Counted from the first letter of the stretch, positions 7,710 to 16,238 are shown. The stretch is 64,000 nucleotides of DNA from Pseudomonas koreensis (GCF_025447595.1 NZ_JAOEJU010000027.1:17710-81709), one strand, 5' to 3'. The notes: generated from the sequence alone by a model not told the origin. Program-made: numbers and translations.

Positions 7710-8909
7710 ATGCCGTTCGCCAACAAACCGCTCAGCGGTCTGAAAGTCATTGAATTGGGTACTTTGATTGCCGGGCCGTTTGCCTCGCGCATTTGCGGCG
7801 AGTTCGGTGCCGAAGTGATCAAAATCGAATCGCCGGACGGCGGTGATCCGCTGCGCAAGTGGCGCAAGCTGTATGAAGGTACTTCGTTGTGGTGGTTCGT
7901 CCAGGCTCGCAACAAAAAGTCCCTGACCCTGAACCTGAAACACCCCGACGGCCTGGCAATCCTGAAAAAACTGCTGGGCGAAGCCGACATCCTGATCGAG
8001 AACTTCCGCCCCGACGTTCTGGAAAAACTCGGCCTGAGCTGGGAAACCCTGCACGCACTGAATCCGAAACTGGTGATGGTGCGCCTGTCCGGTTTCGGTC
8101 AGACCGGGCCGATGAAGGATCAGCCAGGTTTCGGTGCTGTCGGTGAATCCATGGGCGGATTGCGCTACATCACCGGTTTCGAAGACCGCCCGCCAGTGCG
8201 TACCGGGATTTCCATCGGCGACTCGATTGCCGCCCTGTGGGGCGTGATCGGCGCGTTGATGGCTTTGCGTCATCGCGAGGTCAACGGCGGCCTCGGCCAA
8301 GTGGTTGATGTCGCGCTTTACGAAGCGATCTTTGCCATGATGGAAAGCATGGTGCCGGAGTTCGATGTGTTCGGATTCATTCGCGAGCGCACCGGCAACA
8401 TCATGCCGGGCATTACGCCCTCCTCGATCCACACCAGCGCCGACGGCAAACACGTGCAGATCGGCGCCAACGGCGATGCGATCTTCAAGCGTTTCATGCT
8501 GATCATCGGCCGCGAAGATCTGGCCAATGACCCGGCGCTGGCCAGCAATGATGGGCGCGACACCCGCCGTGACGAGTTGTACGGCGTGATCGACCGCTGG
8601 GTCAATTCGCTGCCGCTGCAAACCGTGCTGGACCTGTTGAACCAGGCCGAAGTCCCGGCCAGCCGGATTTTCAGTGCTGAAGACATGTTCAACGATCCGC
8701 AGTACCTGGCCCGGGAAATGTTCCTGCACGCCAAACTGCCGGACGGTAAACCCTTCAAGATGCCGGGCATCGTGCCGAAACTCTCTGATACACCCGGCAC
8801 GTCCGAATGGGTCGGACCGCAGCTCGGTGAACATAATGCGCAGGTACTCCACGATCTTGGCTACGACGAGAAGCAGATCGCCCGGCTGCGCGAAGACGGA
8901 GCCATCTGA
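7710..8909 (+). CDS. Family III CoA-transferase (CaiB/BaiF)
   Basis: A 399-residue enzyme of the formyl-CoA transferase/CaiB/BaiF family, moving CoA between carboxylic acids. It begins Pro-Leu-Ser-Gly-Leu-Lys-Val-Ile-Glu-Leu-Gly, with Ile-Ala-Gly-Pro-Phe-Ala-Ser-Arg and the CoA-binding Ile-Lys-Ile-Glu-x-Pro-x-Gly-Gly-Asp. The catalytic Asp lies in Gly-Ile-Ser-Ile-Gly-Asp-Ser-Ile-Ala-Ala, about residue 170. Often annotated as succinyl-CoA or acyl-CoA transferase, but substrates cannot be read off. No partner lyase or dehydrogenase is adjacent; the next gene encodes a periplasmic binding-like protein. Confidence 0.88.
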   Translation: MPFANKPLSGLKVIELGTLIAGPFASRICGEFGAEVIKIESPDGGDPLRKWRKLYEGTSLWWFVQARNKKSLTLNLKHPDGLAILKKLLGEADILIENFRPDVLEKLGLSWETLHALNPKLVMVRLSGFGQTGPMKDQPGFGAVGESMGGLRYITGFEDRPPVRTGISIGDSIAALWGVIGALMALRHREVNGGLGQVVDVALYEAIFAMMESMVPEFDVFGFIRERTGNIMPGITPSSIHTSADGKHVQIGANGDAIFKRFMLIIGREDLANDPALASNDGRDTRRDELYGVIDRWVNSLPLQTVLDLLNQAEVPASRIFSAEDMFNDPQYLAREMFLHAKLPDGKPFKMPGIVPKLSDTPGTSEWVGPQLGEHNAQVLHDLGYDEKQIARLREDGAI

Positions 8910-8922
8910 GCTGAAGCGCCTG

Positions 8923-9816
8923 ATGCCCTCGGCCTCGAACCGCGCCCACCATTGGTGGACCTGGCGGTTGTTCGGCCTGCTATTTCTGCTGGTGCTGCCG
9001 GCGTGGGCGCAGGCCAAACCGACGTTGATCTGGCTGTTGCGCGACCTGCCGCCACTGACGATCTTCGAAGGCCCGAAAAAGGGCCAGGGCGTTATCGATC
9101 AATTGATGCCGATGCTGATTGCCGGCATGCCGCAATACGAACACACCTTGATGCGGGTCAATCGCGCCCGTGGCATTCAAATGCTGCATGAACATCCCTT
9201 CGCCTGCGATCCGTCACTGATCTGGAACAAGGAACGGGCACAGTGGATCGCCTTCTCCATTCCCGCGTTTCGCGCTGTCAGCAATGGTCTGGTAGTGCGC
9301 CAGAGAGATCGCGAAGTGCTGGAGCCGTTTCTGGTCGAGGGCGAGGTCGATCTGTCGGCGTTTCTGGCCAACGGCGAGCGAAAAGTCGGAGTGGTCGCGG
9401 AACGCAGTTATGGCGAGTACATCGATACATTGCTGCATCAGGCACCGACTGGCGCACTGACGCCGCACTACGGCAACGATGCGCTCAGTAGCCTGCTGTC
9501 GATGCAGCGTCTGGGGCGGTTGCAGGTGGTGCTGGGTTACTGGCCGGAGATCCGTTACCAGGCGCGCCAGGCCGAGATAGCCGAAGACGAACTGCTGTTC
9601 TTCCCGATTCGCGGCACGGGCAAGTACCTGTCAGGCCATGTTGGCTGCACCGACACCACGGCGGGCCGGCAGGCGATCACTGAGATCAATCAGCTGTTGC
9701 GCACCCTGCCCCACGAACACCTCAACCAGCTCTACGCCGACTGGCTTGATCCGGACATGCGGCCAGACTACCTGGAACAGGCGCGGATTTTCTTCCAGCA
9801 ACAAGCCGCGCAGTGA
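8923..9816 (+). CDS. Periplasmic solute-binding-like protein (TIGR02285 type)
   Basis: A 297-residue secreted protein. The start at 8923 gives a basic N-terminus, a hydrophobic core (Leu-Phe-Gly-Leu-Leu-Phe-Leu-Leu-Val-Leu-Pro) and a cleavage site after Ala-Trp-Ala-Gln-Ala around residue 31; a longer reading overlapping the CoA-transferase gene is not credible. The mature part has the amino-acid-binding protein (SBP family 3) layout: Trp-Leu-Leu-Arg-Asp-Leu-Pro-Pro-Leu-Thr, Gly-Val-Ile-Asp-Gln-Leu and a Gly-Val-Val-Ala-Glu-Arg-Ser-Tyr-Gly hinge. I recall the family TIGR02285 in Pseudomonas with no known ligand. There are no permease or ATPase genes nearby, so it is an orphan sensor-like binding protein. 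It follows the CoA-transferase gene by 13 bases. Confidence 0.75.
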   Translation: MPSASNRAHHWWTWRLFGLLFLLVLPAWAQAKPTLIWLLRDLPPLTIFEGPKKGQGVIDQLMPMLIAGMPQYEHTLMRVNRARGIQMLHEHPFACDPSLIWNKERAQWIAFSIPAFRAVSNGLVVRQRDREVLEPFLVEGEVDLSAFLANGERKVGVVAERSYGEYIDTLLHQAPTGALTPHYGNDALSSLLSMQRLGRLQVVLGYWPEIRYQARQAEIAEDELLFFPIRGTGKYLSGHVGCTDTTAGRQAITEINQLLRTLPHEHLNQLYADWLDPDMRPDYLEQARIFFQQQAAQ

Positions 9817-9830
9817 AATCCGGACAAAAA

Positions 9831-9868
9831 GAAACCCCGAGAAGTGGGGAGACGACTCGGGGTTAAAC
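9831..9868 (+). terminator. Possible terminator after the binding-protein gene
   Basis: The stem AACCCCGAG/CTCGGGGTT (9833-9841 and 9856-9864) lies 16 bases past the stop. The following bases are TTAAAC rather than a real T-run, so termination may be weak. Confidence 0.55.
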
Positions 9869-9990
9869 GTGGCCTGTATCAAAGACCCGTAGCAGCAAGC
9901 GACAAGCACCGGAGCACAATGCTTGATCCTGCTGTTACGGGGTCTGACTGACTTGGATGCAGGAAGGTTCCCACAAATTAAAAATCAGTT

Positions 9991-10272
9991 TCAGAGGGTC
10001 GGATGCTTGTCGAGGGCAGCGTTTCGCAACGCGGCGATCACACAGGGTTCCAGCCGGCCTTCGGCAATCAGGATGTCACGGTGCAAGCCGTCGACCACAT
10101 CCGTCAGCTGGCGCTTGTCACTCAATTGCGCCTGATTGAATTCGCGCTCTACCACGATCGCGCCGCTGCCGTTCTTCAAGGTCACCAGGCATTCGCCGTG
10201 GCGACCGCAAGGGGTCAACGTCACCTGATACGGGCTCAGAGCCTCACCGAGCAATAGACTGATACTTTCCAT
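9991..10272 (-). CDS. Small conserved Pseudomonas protein, possibly DUF3509
   Basis: A 93-residue cytoplasmic protein starting Met-Glu-Ser-Ile-Ser-Leu-Leu-Leu, with Tyr-Gln-Val-Thr-Leu-Thr-Pro-Cys-Gly and Glu-Cys-Leu-Val-Thr-Leu, giving a mainly beta N-terminal half and a helical C-terminal half. It resembles the short Pseudomonas-restricted family DUF3509, from memory and with moderate confidence. The start at 10272 was preferred to 10284, where the upstream codons add nothing recognisable. The function is unknown. Single gene between two unrelated units. Confidence 0.65.
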   Translation of the reverse strand: MESISLLLGEALSPYQVTLTPCGRHGECLVTLKNGSGAIVVEREFNQAQLSDKRQLTDVVDGLHRDILIAEGRLEPCVIAALRNAALDKHPTL

Positions 10273-10435
10273 CTCGATCTCCACTCAATAGTCCGAAAAC
10301 ACAGCGTCTGGGGCGTGCTCACAGTAAATGACCACCGGCCCGAGAGGAAAGTTCGCCTGTCGCCGGCCTCTCCCGGAGCGTCACCCGGCCTATCTGAGCA
10401 TGCATGGGGAAGATGACAGAAAAATAACCGTGAGG

Positions 10436-10843
10436 CTAAACGTCGACGGAACGCGGGGGGATCGTCATGTAGCTATCCAGGAGTGCCCTCATCAGGACCG
10501 CCGAGACCGGTGTGTGCAGGCGACCCAACAACAGGATCCCGTGTTCACCCAGCGAGGTTTCCAGATCGGCCAGCAGGCCCGGCGCCACACCCCCCAGCAG
10601 AATCAACGCTCGCGTGTCCTGCCGGTCGGTCAGGTGCCGGATCAGCGCCAGTCCGTCACCGCTCTGCAACTGTGGATTGCACAGGGTGATGTCAACGGCG
10701 CCACGACGCGCCAATGAACGCTTTGCCGAACCCAGCGACGGCGCGGTCAGCACATCGTAGATACCGATGGCGTTGAGCATCTGATGCAGCGCCATGAGCT
10801 GGAACGGATTGGGTTCGAGAATCAGGACTTTGAGCGAGCGCAT
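10436..10843 (-). CDS. Stand-alone degenerate receiver protein (Roc-like)
   Basis: A 135-residue single-domain response-regulator-like protein. It follows the receiver fold (Leu-Lys-Val-Leu-Ile-Leu-Glu at 4-10; Val-Asp-Ile-Thr-Leu-Cys at 50-55; Gly-Asp-Gly-Leu at 62-65) and is closest, as I recall the families, to receivers of the RocR/RocA (SadR/SadA) type. The key residues are changed: the acidic pair is Glu10-Pro11, the phospho-acceptor Asp is Asn56, and the conserved Lys is replaced near His110-Thr111-Pro. It cannot be phosphorylated in the usual way. There is no EAL or helix-turn-helix output domain. It lies 117 bases downstream of a truncated sensor on the same strand. Either a remnant or a phosphorylation-independent adaptor. 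Confidence 0.75.
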   Translation of the reverse strand: MRSLKVLILEPNPFQLMALHQMLNAIGIYDVLTAPSLGSAKRSLARRGAVDITLCNPQLQSGDGLALIRHLTDRQDTRALILLGGVAPGLLADLETSLGEHGILLLGRLHTPVSAVLMRALLDSYMTIPPRSVDV

Positions 10844-10960
10844 GGGACGACCTCTGGACGACAATCGCGGATTCACGCCGCAGTGGCTTGTCACTCTAGG
10901 GCAGTCGTCCTAAGCCTCCCATCAGAAAAGTAGCCGCGTTTTATAGGACTTTTCCCATCT

Positions 10961-12331
10961 TCAAGGCAGACACTGGCACCCGCTTTCTTTCCTCCGCTCA
11001 GTGATGTCGGTCCAGCCACCGAGCAGGCCGCGCAGGTTTCCATTGGCACTGTAAAACGGCACCGTCCACTGGTAGATGTGACGGGACCCACTTTTGAACA
11101 ACAACTGCCGTTTGCTGAAGCGAGTCTTGCGCGTACGCAGTTGCACCATGAACTCGTCGTGCAGCATCAATGCCGTGGATTGTGGAAGGGCATCGAACTC
11201 GAACAGTGTCAGACCCAGCACCTGCTCCTGTCGAACCGACAATGCATCTTCATAACTGCGATTGCACATGACCAGTCGTCCCTGCAGGTCTCGAACGAAT
11301 ACGGGGTCGGGCATCGCGTCGATCAATGCATGTTGGAAGGCCAGTTGATCGCCCAGATCCTTTTCGGCCACACGACGCTGTCTGATTTCGGCCGCCAGAC
11401 GGCGATTCCAGATCAGCGACAGCAGACCGAATAATCCGAGCCCTCCCATCGCCCAGCATCCCCACATCACCAGTCGCGCCCCGAGCGAAAGGGGGGGCAC
11501 CGGTGAAATACCATCCAGCCATTTCAGGCGCATGGCCCGCAACTCGGCGGCCGAGAAGGCGCCCAATGCCTTGTTGAGGATGCTCAGAAGCTCAGGCATC
11601 CCTTTGCGGACCGCCAGGTGATCCGCCTCCCACTTGCCCTCCACGAGACCACCGACCTTAAGCAGACCGGAGGGAAACAGCTGTGCGCCAATCTCGTTTT
11701 CAATGGTGGCGTAGGCCTCGCCGCTTTCGACCAGCGCCCGAGCCTCGGCATAGGTCTTGACCGAGCGGATCTGGATCGACGGGTAGTCGCGCCGAATGCT
11801 GTCCTCCAGCGCATGCCGGGCCGGCAGTACCAGTACCCGCTTGGCCAGCGCCGCAAGCGACTGTATCGCAGCTTCGTCGGCATGCCCGACGAACACCCAG
11901 CCGGCACCGCCGAACGCGTGACTGAAATCCAGAAACGCCTTGCGTTCGTCGTTCATTGCCAATGTCGTGCTGATGTCAGCCACTCCGCCCTGGAGCCGCT
12001 CCAGCATGTGATCGGTGGAAAACGACTCCTGATGCACGAACTGCAACCCGGTCATGGCGCTGATGTGCTTGAGCACATCATTGTTCAAGCCGCTCCAATG
12101 GCCATGCTCATCCTGAAACAGGTACAACGGGTATTGCACCGAAGCAACGGTCACCCGAGGGTTATCTCGAATCCACTGACGCTCGTGCTCATCGAGCTCA
12201 ATGGGCTGAACAGCCTCCAGCGCATCGGAATGCTTCGCCAGATGGGCTGCTTCGGCCCACTGTGACAACCCGAAGCAGCCCAATAAAAACAACCAGCACA
12301 GGGCTGGTTTCAATCCTGAAAAAAACCGCAT
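10961..12331 (-). CDS. BvgS/RocS-like sensor truncated after the PAS domain
   Basis: A 456-residue membrane protein: signal sequence (1-28, ending Ala-Glu-Ala), one periplasmic SBP family 3 domain (about 55-275), one transmembrane helix (about 284-307), then a PAS domain (about 335-445) that ends with the typical Gly-Trp-Thr-Asp-Ile-Thr-Glu-Arg-Arg. In BvgS/EvgS/RocS-type kinases this point continues into the histidine kinase, receiver and HPt domains. Here the protein stops 11 residues later in an unrelated tail, and no frame in the next 117 bases looks like a kinase. AAGGA lies 7 bases before the chosen ATG; 12349 is an alternative start. Ligand unknown. Next to a degenerate receiver. Confidence 0.75.
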   Translation of the reverse strand: MRFFSGLKPALCWLFLLGCFGLSQWAEAAHLAKHSDALEAVQPIELDEHERQWIRDNPRVTVASVQYPLYLFQDEHGHWSGLNNDVLKHISAMTGLQFVHQESFSTDHMLERLQGGVADISTTLAMNDERKAFLDFSHAFGGAGWVFVGHADEAAIQSLAALAKRVLVLPARHALEDSIRRDYPSIQIRSVKTYAEARALVESGEAYATIENEIGAQLFPSGLLKVGGLVEGKWEADHLAVRKGMPELLSILNKALGAFSAAELRAMRLKWLDGISPVPPLSLGARLVMWGCWAMGGLGLFGLLSLIWNRRLAAEIRQRRVAEKDLGDQLAFQHALIDAMPDPVFVRDLQGRLVMCNRSYEDALSVRQEQVLGLTLFEFDALPQSTALMLHDEFMVQLRTRKTRFSKRQLLFKSGSRHIYQWTVPFYSANGNLRGLLGGWTDITERRKESGCQCLP

Positions 12332-12403
12332 TGCCACATCCTTCGTCATCGACTCGCCCGTCCTTGGTGGGCGAAACGCGCGCAGTGTGGCATGCAAAAA
12401 CAA

Positions 12404-12430
12404 GAAAGCCCGTCAGGAGACGGGCTTCAA
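12404..12430 (-). terminator. Terminator downstream of thrC
   Basis: The 9-bp stem GAAGCCCGTC/GACGGGCTT with a 4-base loop, followed on the minus strand by TCTTGTTTTTG, lies 20 bases past the thrC stop. Confidence 0.85.
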
Positions 12431-12450
12431 AATGTGACAGCTTTGCGGGC

Positions 12451-13860
12451 TTAAAAAGGCTTGCCGCGGTTGCCATGCTGACTGACAAAGGCTTGCACGG
12501 CTTTGAGCTCGTTCGGCAGGACAGTGCAGCGCTCTTCTCTCTCAAACAAATCAGAAAGATGTGCAGGTAGCTCGAGAGCTTTTCCTACGCCTGCTTTCTC
12601 CACCGCGTCCGGGAACTTGACCGGATGCGCCGTGCCCAGAATCACCATCGGGATGTCCAGACTGCGACGGCATTCGCGAGCGGCTTTTACGCCGATGGCG
12701 GTGTGCGGATCCAGCACTTCACCGGTCTGTTCGTAGACTTCAGCAATGGTTTCGCAGGTTTGCGCATCGTCCACGGCCAGCGAGTCAAACAGTTTGCGTG
12801 CTTCGGTCCAGCGTTCCTGTTCGACGCTGAAGCCGCCGCCCTGCTTGAACGAATCCATCAGCCCGGCAATCGCCGCGCCGTTGCGACCGTGCAGGTCGAA
12901 CAGCAGGCGTTCGAAGTTCGACGAGACCATGATGTCCATCGACGGCGACAGCGTGGCGTGCAGGGTTTCCTTGACGTACTGGTTGCCGCTCATGAAGCGG
13001 TGCAGGATGTCGTTGCGGTTGGTGGCGACGATCAACTGATTGATCGGCAGGCCCATGTTGCGCGCCAGGTAGCCGGCGAAGATGTCGCCGAAGTTGCCGG
13101 TCGGCACCGAGAACGACACCGAACGCGCCGGGCCGCCCAGTTGCAGGGCTGCGTGGAAGTAGTAAACGATCTGGGCCATGATCCGCGCCCAGTTGATCGA
13201 GTTCACCGCCACCAGGCGCGTGCCCTTGAGGAAGCTCTGGTCGGCGAAGCTGGCCTTGACCATTTCCTGGCAGTCGTCGAAGTTGCCTTCGATGGCGATG
13301 TTGTGGATGTTCTCACCGAGGATGGTGGTCATCTGCCGACGCTGCACTTCGGACACGCGGTTGTGCGGGTGCAGGATGAAAATGTCGACGTTTTCGCAGT
13401 GCTTGCAGCCTTCGATGGCGGCCGAACCGGTGTCACCGGAGGTGGCGCCGACGATTACCACGCGCTCGCCACGCTTTTCCAGCACGTAGTCGAGCAAACG
13501 ACCGAGCAGTTGCAGGGCGAAGTCCTTGAACGCCAGGGTCGGGCCGTGGAACAGCTCCAGCACCCATTCGTTGCCGTTCAGCTGACGCAGCGGCGCAACG
13601 GCGTTGTGGGCGAACACACCATAGGTTTCTTCAAGAATCTTTTTGAAATCGGCGTCCGGAATGCTGCCGGTGACGAACGGGCGCATGACGCGGAAGGCCA
13701 GCTCGTGGTACGGCAGGCCGGCCCAGGAAGCGATTTCTTCCTGGGTGAAACGTGGCAGGTTTTCCGGGACGTACAGACCGCCGTCGGTGGCAAGACCGGC
13801 CAGCAGGACGTCTTCGAAATTCAGGGCCGGTGCCTGGCCGCGGGTACTGATGTAACGCAT
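12451..13860 (-). CDS. thrC: Threonine synthase
   Basis: A 469-residue PLP enzyme converting O-phosphohomoserine to threonine, the last step of threonine synthesis. The long type-I form, as in other gamma-proteobacteria: Tyr-Ile-Ser-Thr-Arg-Gly start, and the PLP lysine in Gly-Pro-Thr-Leu-Ala-Phe-Lys112-Asp-Phe. The phosphate loop Ser-Gly-Asp-Thr-Gly-Ser-Ala-Ala follows. The start at 13860 was chosen by family alignment; 13872 is possible. It lies 66 bases downstream of hom on the same strand with a stem-loop between them, so the two form a threonine operon. The aspartokinase and homoserine kinase genes are elsewhere, the normal Pseudomonas arrangement. Confidence 0.96.
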   Translation of the reverse strand: MRYISTRGQAPALNFEDVLLAGLATDGGLYVPENLPRFTQEEIASWAGLPYHELAFRVMRPFVTGSIPDADFKKILEETYGVFAHNAVAPLRQLNGNEWVLELFHGPTLAFKDFALQLLGRLLDYVLEKRGERVVIVGATSGDTGSAAIEGCKHCENVDIFILHPHNRVSEVQRRQMTTILGENIHNIAIEGNFDDCQEMVKASFADQSFLKGTRLVAVNSINWARIMAQIVYYFHAALQLGGPARSVSFSVPTGNFGDIFAGYLARNMGLPINQLIVATNRNDILHRFMSGNQYVKETLHATLSPSMDIMVSSNFERLLFDLHGRNGAAIAGLMDSFKQGGGFSVEQERWTEARKLFDSLAVDDAQTCETIAEVYEQTGEVLDPHTAIGVKAARECRRSLDIPMVILGTAHPVKFPDAVEKAGVGKALELPAHLSDLFEREERCTVLPNELKAVQAFVSQHGNRGKPF

Positions 13861-13888
13861 GACTGACTCCAATGGACAGTGTTCACGA

Positions 13889-13914
13889 CACCGGCCCCGC
13901 TGGCGGGACCGGTG
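13889..13914 (-). promoter_or_regulatory. Intercistronic stem-loop between hom and thrC
   Basis: In the RNA a 12-bp stem (one G-U pair) with a 2-base loop forms between the hom stop and the thrC start. There is no U-tract, so it looks like an RNA-stabilising or ribosome-spacing hairpin rather than a terminator. Confidence 0.5.
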
Positions 13915-13926
13915 AAGGAGATCGGC

Positions 13927-15231
13927 TTAGTTCAAGTGCTCGACGCGGATCCGCACAACCGGACCGACCACGCCCGCCAGCGCTTCGAGGGCGGCGATCG
14001 CATCGTTGATGTGCTGTTCCAGCACGCGGTGGGTCAGCAGGATCATCGGCACCAGGCCGTCGTGTTCCTCGACTTCCTTCTGCATGATCGACTCGATGTT
14101 GATGCCGCGCTCCGAGAGGATGCTCGCCACCTGAGCGAGCACGCCCGGATGGTCCTTGGCCTGGATGCGCAGGTAATAGGCGCTTTCGCAGGCTTCGATC
14201 GGCAGGATCGGATGCGCCGACAGCGAGTCCGGCTGGAAGGCCAGGTGCGGCACGCGGTTCTCCGGGTCGGAGGTCATGGCGCGAACCACGTCCACCAGAT
14301 CCGCGATCACCGACGAAGCGGTCGGCTCCATGCCGGCGCCGGCGCCGTAGAACAGGGTCGAACCGGCAGCGTCACCGTTGACCATCACCGCGTTCATCAC
14401 GCCGTTGACGTTGGCGATCAGGCGATCGGCCGGGATCAGCGTCGGGTGTACGCGCAGCTCGATACCGGCGGCGGTGCTGCGTGCCACGCCCAGGTGCTTG
14501 ATGCGGTAGCCCAGCGCTTCGGCGTAGTTCACGTCGGCGGTGGTCAGCTTGGTGATGCCTTCGGTGTAAGCCTTGTCGAACTGCAGCGGAATACCGAATG
14601 CAATCGATGCCAGGATCGTCAGTTTGTGCGCGGCGTCGATACCTTCGACATCGAACGTCGGATCGGCTTCGGCGTAGCCCAGCGCTTGCGCCTCGGCCAG
14701 CACGTCTTCGAAGGTGCGACCCTTCTCGCGCATTTCGGTGAGGATGAAGTTGCCGGTGCCGTTGATGATCCCGGCGACCCAGTTGATACGGTTGGCGGAC
14801 AGGCCTTCACGGATCGCCTTGATCACCGGAATGCCGCCGGCTACCGCCGCTTCGAATGCCACGATCACGCCTTTCTCGCGTGCCTTGGCGAAAATTTCAT
14901 TACCGTGAACGGCAATCAGAGCCTTGTTCGCGGTGACCACATGCTTGCCATTCTCGATGGCCTTGAGTACCAGCTCGCGGGCAACGGTGTAGCCGCCCAT
15001 CAGCTCTATGACGATGTCGATCTCAGGGTTCGTGGCCACTTCGAAGACATCGTTGGTAATCGCAATACCGGTCGTCTGGAACTGAGGCTTTGGCGTGCGC
15101 ATGGCAATTTGTGCCACTTCGATTCCACGCCCGGCACGACGAGCAATTTCCTCGGCGTTGCGCTGAAGTACGTTGAAGGTTCCGCCACCGACGGTCCCTA
15201 ACCCACAGATGCCTACTTTGACCGGTTTCAC
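13927..15231 (-). CDS. hom: Homoserine dehydrogenase
   Basis: A 434-residue NAD(P)H enzyme reducing aspartate semialdehyde to homoserine, the branch point to threonine and methionine. The Rossmann loop Gly10-Leu-Gly-Thr-Val-Gly-Gly-Gly is at the N-terminus, the substrate region has Gly-Ile-Ile-Asn-Gly-Thr-Gly-Asn and Glu-Ala-Asp-Pro-Thr-Phe-Asp-Val-Glu-Gly, and a C-terminal ACT domain (about 350-430) suggests feedback control by threonine. Translation starts at GTG 15231 with GGGGAG before it; the longer reading to 15315 lacks support. First gene of hom-thrC; dsbC lies upstream on the same strand, separated by a hairpin with a T-run. Confidence 0.96.
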   Translation of the reverse strand: MKPVKVGICGLGTVGGGTFNVLQRNAEEIARRAGRGIEVAQIAMRTPKPQFQTTGIAITNDVFEVATNPEIDIVIELMGGYTVARELVLKAIENGKHVVTANKALIAVHGNEIFAKAREKGVIVAFEAAVAGGIPVIKAIREGLSANRINWVAGIINGTGNFILTEMREKGRTFEDVLAEAQALGYAEADPTFDVEGIDAAHKLTILASIAFGIPLQFDKAYTEGITKLTTADVNYAEALGYRIKHLGVARSTAAGIELRVHPTLIPADRLIANVNGVMNAVMVNGDAAGSTLFYGAGAGMEPTASSVIADLVDVVRAMTSDPENRVPHLAFQPDSLSAHPILPIEACESAYYLRIQAKDHPGVLAQVASILSERGINIESIMQKEVEEHDGLVPMILLTHRVLEQHINDAIAALEALAGVVGPVVRIRVEHLN

Positions 15232-15244
15232 TGTGAACTCCCCA

Positions 15245-15271
15245 TAAAACGGCCGACACGAGGCCGGCCGT
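15245..15271 (-). terminator. Hairpin with T-run just before hom
   Basis: Read on the minus strand, ACGGCCG pairs with CGGCCGT around a 9-base loop and is followed by TTTTAT, then the hom ribosome binding site GGGGAG. It could end dsbC transcription or act as a leader terminator for hom. Confidence 0.55.
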
Positions 15272-15363
15272 GAAAACAACCGCAGGTTCGCGGCTCTCTG
15301 TTGATGGCCCGGCAATCCTGCCGCCGGACCACGCTCGTCAACGCCTGAGCGTGACGATGCGAA

Positions 15364-16095
15364 TTACTTCGCGCCCAGCGCCAGTTTGGCGACTTGTGGC
15401 GCAGGCTGGTAGCCCGGAATGACTTGTCCGTCAGCCAAAACGATGGCCGGTGTGCCGTTCACGCCGATCGACTGACCGAGGGCGAACTGCTTGGAAACCG
15501 GGTTCTCGCACTTGGCGGCCTTGATTTCCTTGCCATCGACCATTTTGTCCATGGCGGCTTTCTTGTCTTTCGAGCACCACACGGCTTGCAGTTGTTCGTC
15601 ACCCGGCGAACCGAGGCCCTGACGCGGGAACGCCACGTAGCGCACTTCGATGCCGCGCTTGTTCAGCTCGGGCACTTCGGCGTGCAGCTTGTGGCAGTAC
15701 GGGCACGTGGTGTCGGTGAAAACGGTGATGTGCGACTTGGTCTCGCCCACGGCCGGGTAAACCACGGTCTCGGCCACCGGGATCGCATTGATCAGTTTGG
15801 AAATGCCCAGGCGCTCGGTCTTCTCGGTCAGGTTGACCGGTTTGCCGTCCTTGAGCTGGAACATGTAGCCCTGAACGATGTACTGGCCGTCGGCGCTGGC
15901 GTAGAGCACGCGGCTACCCTTGAGCTTGACTTCATACAGGCCCGGCAGCGGGCTGGCGGTAATGGTGTCCACCGGCACATCGAGCTGGAGGTTTTCCAGG
16001 CTTTGGCGAATCGCTTTGTCGGCCGCGTCATCGGCGACGGCAAAGGTGCTGACCAACGCAATGGCTGCGGCGGCGAAAATCTGGGTCAGACGCAT
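15364..16095 (-). CDS. dsbC: Thiol:disulfide interchange protein DsbC
   Basis: A 243-residue periplasmic disulfide isomerase that reshuffles wrong disulfide bonds and is kept reduced by DsbD. Signal peptide residues 1-21 (cleavage after Phe-Ala-Val-Ala), N-terminal dimerisation domain, then a thioredoxin fold with active site Cys131-Pro-Tyr-Cys134 in Thr-Thr-Cys-Pro-Tyr-Cys-His. A second Cys pair (Val-Trp-Cys and Ala-Lys-Cys-Glu) matches the structural disulfide of E. coli DsbC, and the cis-Pro is in Gly-Thr-Pro-Ala. The start at 16095 is set by the signal peptide. Downstream of xerD on the same strand, 143 bases apart. Confidence 0.96.
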   Translation of the reverse strand: MRLTQIFAAAAIALVSTFAVADDAADKAIRQSLENLQLDVPVDTITASPLPGLYEVKLKGSRVLYASADGQYIVQGYMFQLKDGKPVNLTEKTERLGISKLINAIPVAETVVYPAVGETKSHITVFTDTTCPYCHKLHAEVPELNKRGIEVRYVAFPRQGLGSPGDEQLQAVWCSKDKKAAMDKMVDGKEIKAAKCENPVSKQFALGQSIGVNGTPAIVLADGQVIPGYQPAPQVAKLALGAK

Positions 16096-16238
16096 GAGAA
16101 CTCCTGAAGGCGGACAAATGGAACGATCAGAACGCCCGTGCCGGAACACCGGGTCATAACCGCCCATCGTGCAAACCGGCAAAGCCTACCACATAAGGCT
16201 CCCGTGGCCGAATGCGCCTGTCGCAAGACAAACGGCGC

